From positions 1 through 22,506 of IMG/VR virus record IMGVR_UViG_3300046713_000240: DNA of 22,506 nt. The stretch is one strand, 5' to 3'. Of this stretch, positions 19,973-22,506 are shown piece by piece. The translations under genes and the position numbers were made by a program. Numbering within the stretch: the stretch's first letter is position 1; each line of letters opens with the position of its first letter. Under the pieces are notes generated by a model. The model made no database searches. It saw only the letters and a program-made list of their open reading frames with translations, and was not told the origin of the DNA. Source of the stretch: a virus.

Positions 19973-21878
19973 TTACTTTTCCTTTCGCTTGCACCGGCAT
20001 GTCCGGCGCCCATGATTTCGGCCCCGCCAGCACCCGTTCAATCAGCCCGATATCGGGCGATGGATGCTCCACCACGACTTCATCATGGACAATGAGCACG
20101 ACCGGGTAGCCAATATCTTCCAGGGCGAAGCACCCTTCCATCAGGAAGTCGCGGCACAACGCCTGGACAACGTTTTCGAATATCTTGCTGCCCCACAGGC
20201 GGATATCGCCATACTGGTGGGTTTGCGAGTTGACGCCTTTATAAACGAGTGCTGGGCGCGTGTAGGGCCGGCCGGATGCGCCAACCATCACGACGCCCTC
20301 AACCCGTGGTCGCGTGTAATACAAGAAGCGACCACTGGGCAGGCGGCACAGCAGCGTACCTTTTTCAGTGCGCCAGGCGGTATGATGGGTAGTGAAAATC
20401 TGTCCTTGGTTGGCGCAGGCGTGCATCGCCGCACTTTCCAGCGCGTTCCATGCTTGCGGAATGGCGGCGTAGCGGTTGCGGTAGCTGGAAACGGCACGCG
20501 CCGCGAATTCTTGGGTCAGGTCAATGCCGGCGGATGCGCACGCCTCACGGATGCGCAGCCCGTTGGCGCCGTACTGCGCCGCCAACGCCAATGTCTTGCC
20601 GACGAAGCGTTCCTTTTCGTCAACTGGGGTAATGATGCGGCCGTAGACGATGGATGCGGTTTCGCAGTACACGTCGCCGCCCATCGCCAATGTCTCGACA
20701 ATCTTGCGCTCACCGGCCAGCCATGCGGCACCGCGCAACTCTATCGCGTTCAGGTCGCAGATCGCGAACTGGCAACCGGGCGTGGGCACCAGCATCGAGC
20801 GCAGGCAGTCGGCGATCACATCGAGCGGTGCGCCTTCTGACCATTGGACGAGAACATGGTTGGCGGTTTCCAACGCCGCGATGCCCGCTTTGATGTCGTC
20901 GTATCCACGGGACGGTCGGGGCAGGTTCTGCAACTGCACGATGCGGCTTGAATGCCGGCCCGTTGACGCCCCATGATAGACCAACATTCCACGCAGGCGG
21001 TCGTCGCTGCCAGCGTGCGACAGCATCTTGACGAGTTTACGCACACTGCTCCGGCTCCCTTGCGTGCGGATGTTCAGGAGTTCGGCCACGTCGTCTGGTT
21101 GCGGCTCCAACCCGGCTACTTCTTTCTTGCCCAGCGACAGCAATGCGGCACCCTTGTCGCGGGCATGCTTCAGGATGCGGGCGATCTGGCCGGTTGTCGT
21201 GATCGCCCCGCCGGTCAGATCGTGCATGCGCTTGTTCAAGCCGCGCGCCGTGTCTTCCGCCACCACCTGCGCCCGCTCGACCAGCGGGCGGTCGATACGG
21301 ATGCCGCGGTCGTTCAGTTTGTGATCATAAAGCCAGATGCGCCGTTCATACGGCGGCTGCGGCGGCAGGCGCTTGTGCAGCGCCCGCAGCGTATGCACAT
21401 CGATCCCGGCATAGTCCAGGAACTGCGCGAACAGCACTTCGTCTTCGTTGAACCGCCCATCCTTGTCGGGCTGCGTCAACTGCTTGATCAGTTTCTTGCC
21501 GCGCGGGTCTTTCTGATGCGACAGGTTCAACGCCACCGCGGCGCCTTCAAGGTCGGGCGGCAGGCCGCACATACGACACTGCGCCTGCGTGTCGTGCCAG
21601 TAATCGTCGCAGTCACCAAGCGACGGGAACAGGCGGCGCGTTACCAGCCGTTCGAACGAAGCGTTATGCGCCACCCATTGCGCGTGGCGCCTGGCGCTGA
21701 ACAGGCCGCGCATGCCGTCCGCGACTTCGGGGCAGCGCATGTCCACGACCCGCACTGGGCCGTCATCTTCGGCCCAGGCGAGGATCAGCGGCTTGAATGA
21801 GGAATGGGCGACGTAGCGGTAGGCGCCAACCTGGCGGAGATCGAGCCTGCATCGTGTTTCATAATCGATGTAGAGCAC
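19950..21878 (-). CDS. Family A DNA polymerase with 3'-5' exonuclease
   Basis: I place the start at GTG 21878, preceded by GTGGGG, giving 642 residues; an ATG 13 codons upstream would overlap a small membrane ORF. Proofreading domain: Asp5/Glu7 in YIDYET (exo I), Asn72 in AHNASFE (exo II region), Tyr156/Asp160 in YAGID (exo III). Polymerase domain: motif A CDLNAIELRG (about 374-383) with catalytic Asp, motif B RFVGKTLALAAQYG (about 422-436), motif C HDE (about 598-600). In motif B the usual Phe/Tyr position is Leu, which I believe is common in this phage subfamily and could affect sugar discrimination. No 5'-3' exonuclease domain. This is the replicative phage enzyme working with the primase-helicase. 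Confidence 0.92.
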   Translation of the reverse strand: MLYIDYETRCRLDLRQVGAYRYVAHSSFKPLILAWAEDDGPVRVVDMRCPEVADGMRGLFSARRHAQWVAHNASFERLVTRRLFPSLGDCDDYWHDTQAQCRMCGLPPDLEGAAVALNLSHQKDPRGKKLIKQLTQPDKDGRFNEDEVLFAQFLDYAGIDVHTLRALHKRLPPQPPYERRIWLYDHKLNDRGIRIDRPLVERAQVVAEDTARGLNKRMHDLTGGAITTTGQIARILKHARDKGAALLSLGKKEVAGLEPQPDDVAELLNIRTQGSRSSVRKLVKMLSHAGSDDRLRGMLVYHGASTGRHSSRIVQLQNLPRPSRGYDDIKAGIAALETANHVLVQWSEGAPLDVIADCLRSMLVPTPGCQFAICDLNAIELRGAAWLAGERKIVETLAMGGDVYCETASIVYGRIITPVDEKERFVGKTLALAAQYGANGLRIREACASAGIDLTQEFAARAVSSYRNRYAAIPQAWNALESAAMHACANQGQIFTTHHTAWRTEKGTLLCRLPSGRFLYYTRPRVEGVVMVGASGRPYTRPALVYKGVNSQTHQYGDIRLWGSKIFENVVQALCRDFLMEGCFALEDIGYPVVLIVHDEVVVEHPSPDIGLIERVLAGPKSWAPDMPVQAKGKVSDRYRKI

Positions 21879-21879
21879 G

Positions 21880-22002
21880 TCAACCCCACAGGTTTCCAAA
21901 CCCCAACCCAAGCACAACCAGCACCAGTGCGGCGGCGGGTAAGGCCAGCCACATGAAAGGTTTCAGGCGGTTGCGAATGCGCCGCAGTCGCCTGCGGCGC
22001 AT
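21880..22002 (-). CDS. 40-residue membrane mini-protein upstream of the polymerase
   Basis: ATG 22002 lies five bases after the stop of the Ig-like gene, and TGA ends at 21880, one base before the polymerase GTG. It begins MRRRRLRRIRNRLKPFMWLA and continues with a hydrophobic helix, LPAAALVLVVLGLGFGN. The arginine-rich end would stay in the cytoplasm with the helix in the membrane, a type of anchored peptide. Function unknown. The ORF would be a spacer if not translated. Confidence 0.45.
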   Translation of the reverse strand: MRRRRLRRIRNRLKPFMWLALPAAALVLVVLGLGFGNLWG

Positions 22003-22007
22003 TCGGG

Positions 22008-22506
22008 TCACGAGTCGCGCTTGTTCTTCGGCTCTTCGTGGCGGGACGGCGCCCGCCCGGGATGGTCATTCTTGGCTTCTTCGTGCTTAGCCTTGGGCGC
22101 TTCGTGATGCGGCGCCGCCGCTTGGGCTTCCATCACGACGGCACCCGAGACGGTGACGGCATTGGATGGCGGCGCCGCGGTGACGCCATTGGCGTTGGTC
22201 GCGGTCACGACACAGGTATAGATTTTGCCGTTATCGGCAGCGGTGACGGCCAGCGGCGTGCCGGTCGCACCGGCAACGCCATCGACTTGCCACTGGTAGG
22301 CGTAGCTGGTCGGCTCCCCGACCCATTCGCCCATCGTGCAGGTGACTGTGCTGCCCTCCTGCGCGGCATGCGGCACGTACTTGACCACGGGCGGCAACTT
22401 GGCGGTGATGCCCGCCAGGTAGGCCACTTCGTTCACGTCGTAGCGTTCCTGTTGGCACAGGGCTTCGAAGATGATGACGGGTTCGGCACCGGCATCGATC
22501 AAGTCT
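22008..22506 (-). CDS. Ig-like domain protein, N-terminus beyond the window
   Basis: The frame is open to the right edge, so the true start probably lies outside; a TTG at 22502 is only the first in-window start codon. Visible residues: an N-terminal EPVIIFEALCQQERYDVNEV helix-like segment, then an Ig-like fold with STVTCTMGEW, TSYAYQWQVDG, and YTCVVTATNANGVTAAPPSN ending in AVTV, which has the Trp-in-core and YxC(V)VT pattern of this fold. The tail is charged and repetitive (HHEAPKAKHEEAKNDHPGRA). Such domains usually sit on phage surfaces and bind carbohydrate or host envelope, yet this one is encoded in the replication block. Confidence 0.72.
   Translation of the reverse strand, partial: DLIDAGAEPVIIFEALCQQERYDVNEVAYLAGITAKLPPVVKYVPHAAQEGSTVTCTMGEWVGEPTSYAYQWQVDGVAGATGTPLAVTAADNGKIYTCVVTATNANGVTAAPPSNAVTVSGAVVMEAQAAAPHHEAPKAKHEEAKNDHPGRAPSRHEEPKNKRDS

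Noticed and set aside
20064-21800. Two long plus-strand frames antisense to the DNA polymerase
   Set aside because: They mirror polymerase codon bias and show no motif or ribosome binding site.
21879-21917. ATG 21917 as the polymerase start
   Set aside because: It would overlap the 40-codon membrane ORF and lacks a ribosome binding site; GTG 21878 has GGGG at the right distance and lies just before the exonuclease motif.
1-22506. CRISPR array, insertion sequence, integrase or attachment site, and diversity-generating reverse transcriptase
   Set aside because: I looked for spaced repeats, transposase or recombinase motifs, and reverse transcriptase motifs near the fibre and saw none in the window.

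Overview
This window is part of the genome of a tailed double-stranded DNA bacteriophage or prophage. The DNA is GC-rich. Coding is dense, start and stop codons often overlap (ATGA, TGATG), and Shine-Dalgarno sites are clear. These features suggest a proteobacterial host, but nothing in the sequence fixes the genus. No integrase, excisionase, CI-type repressor, lysis gene or tRNA was recognised here, so the lifestyle is unresolved. Both ends cut through genes.

Layout. (1) Positions 1-9667, minus strand, hold the virion module. Read in transcription order it runs: candidate small terminase, large terminase, portal, a small unknown protein, scaffold, major capsid protein, a small unknown protein, head-tail adaptor, tail fibre (open at the left edge). 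The portal, capsid and adaptor look most like the SU10/phiEco32-type podovirus head module. (2) Positions 9668-10339 are largely non-coding. They carry three strong hairpins, two of which are minus-strand terminators, a 26-codon ORF with a good ribosome binding site, a nested dyad around an AT-rich core, and a very GC-rich repeat-containing stretch. (3) Positions 10340-10840 encode a RuvC-like resolvase on the minus strand. (4) Positions 10841-11162 are a divergent control region with a candidate promoter, direct repeats and dyads. (5) Positions 11163-15638 run on the plus strand: about eleven small, mostly unrecognised genes in a tightly packed block, then a cytosine-5 DNA methyltransferase and a small helix-turn-helix protein. 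(6) Positions 15651-22506 return to the minus strand. In transcription order they encode an Ig-like protein (open at the right edge), a mini membrane protein, a family A DNA polymerase, two small proteins, another mini membrane protein, a primase-helicase, a DPPY-type adenine methyltransferase and two small proteins.

How it fits together. Polymerase, primase-helicase and RuvC-like resolvase form a replication and recombination set. Terminase, portal, scaffold and capsid package DNA and build the head, and the adaptor and fibre join the head to the tail and contact the host. Two solitary methyltransferases, with no restriction partner in view, suggest modification against host restriction. The plus-strand block is inverted relative to everything around it and is the likely accessory or host-takeover region.

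Most unusual points: (a) the 3' half of the cytosine methyltransferase gene seems to carry phage-methyltransferase signatures in two reading frames at once; (b) five copies of an A/T-flanked GCATGC palindrome occur only around the methyltransferase and helix-turn-helix genes, one of them in the 12-base gap between convergent stop codons; (c) a self-contained hairpin, mini-ORF, hairpin cassette lies upstream of the terminase genes.
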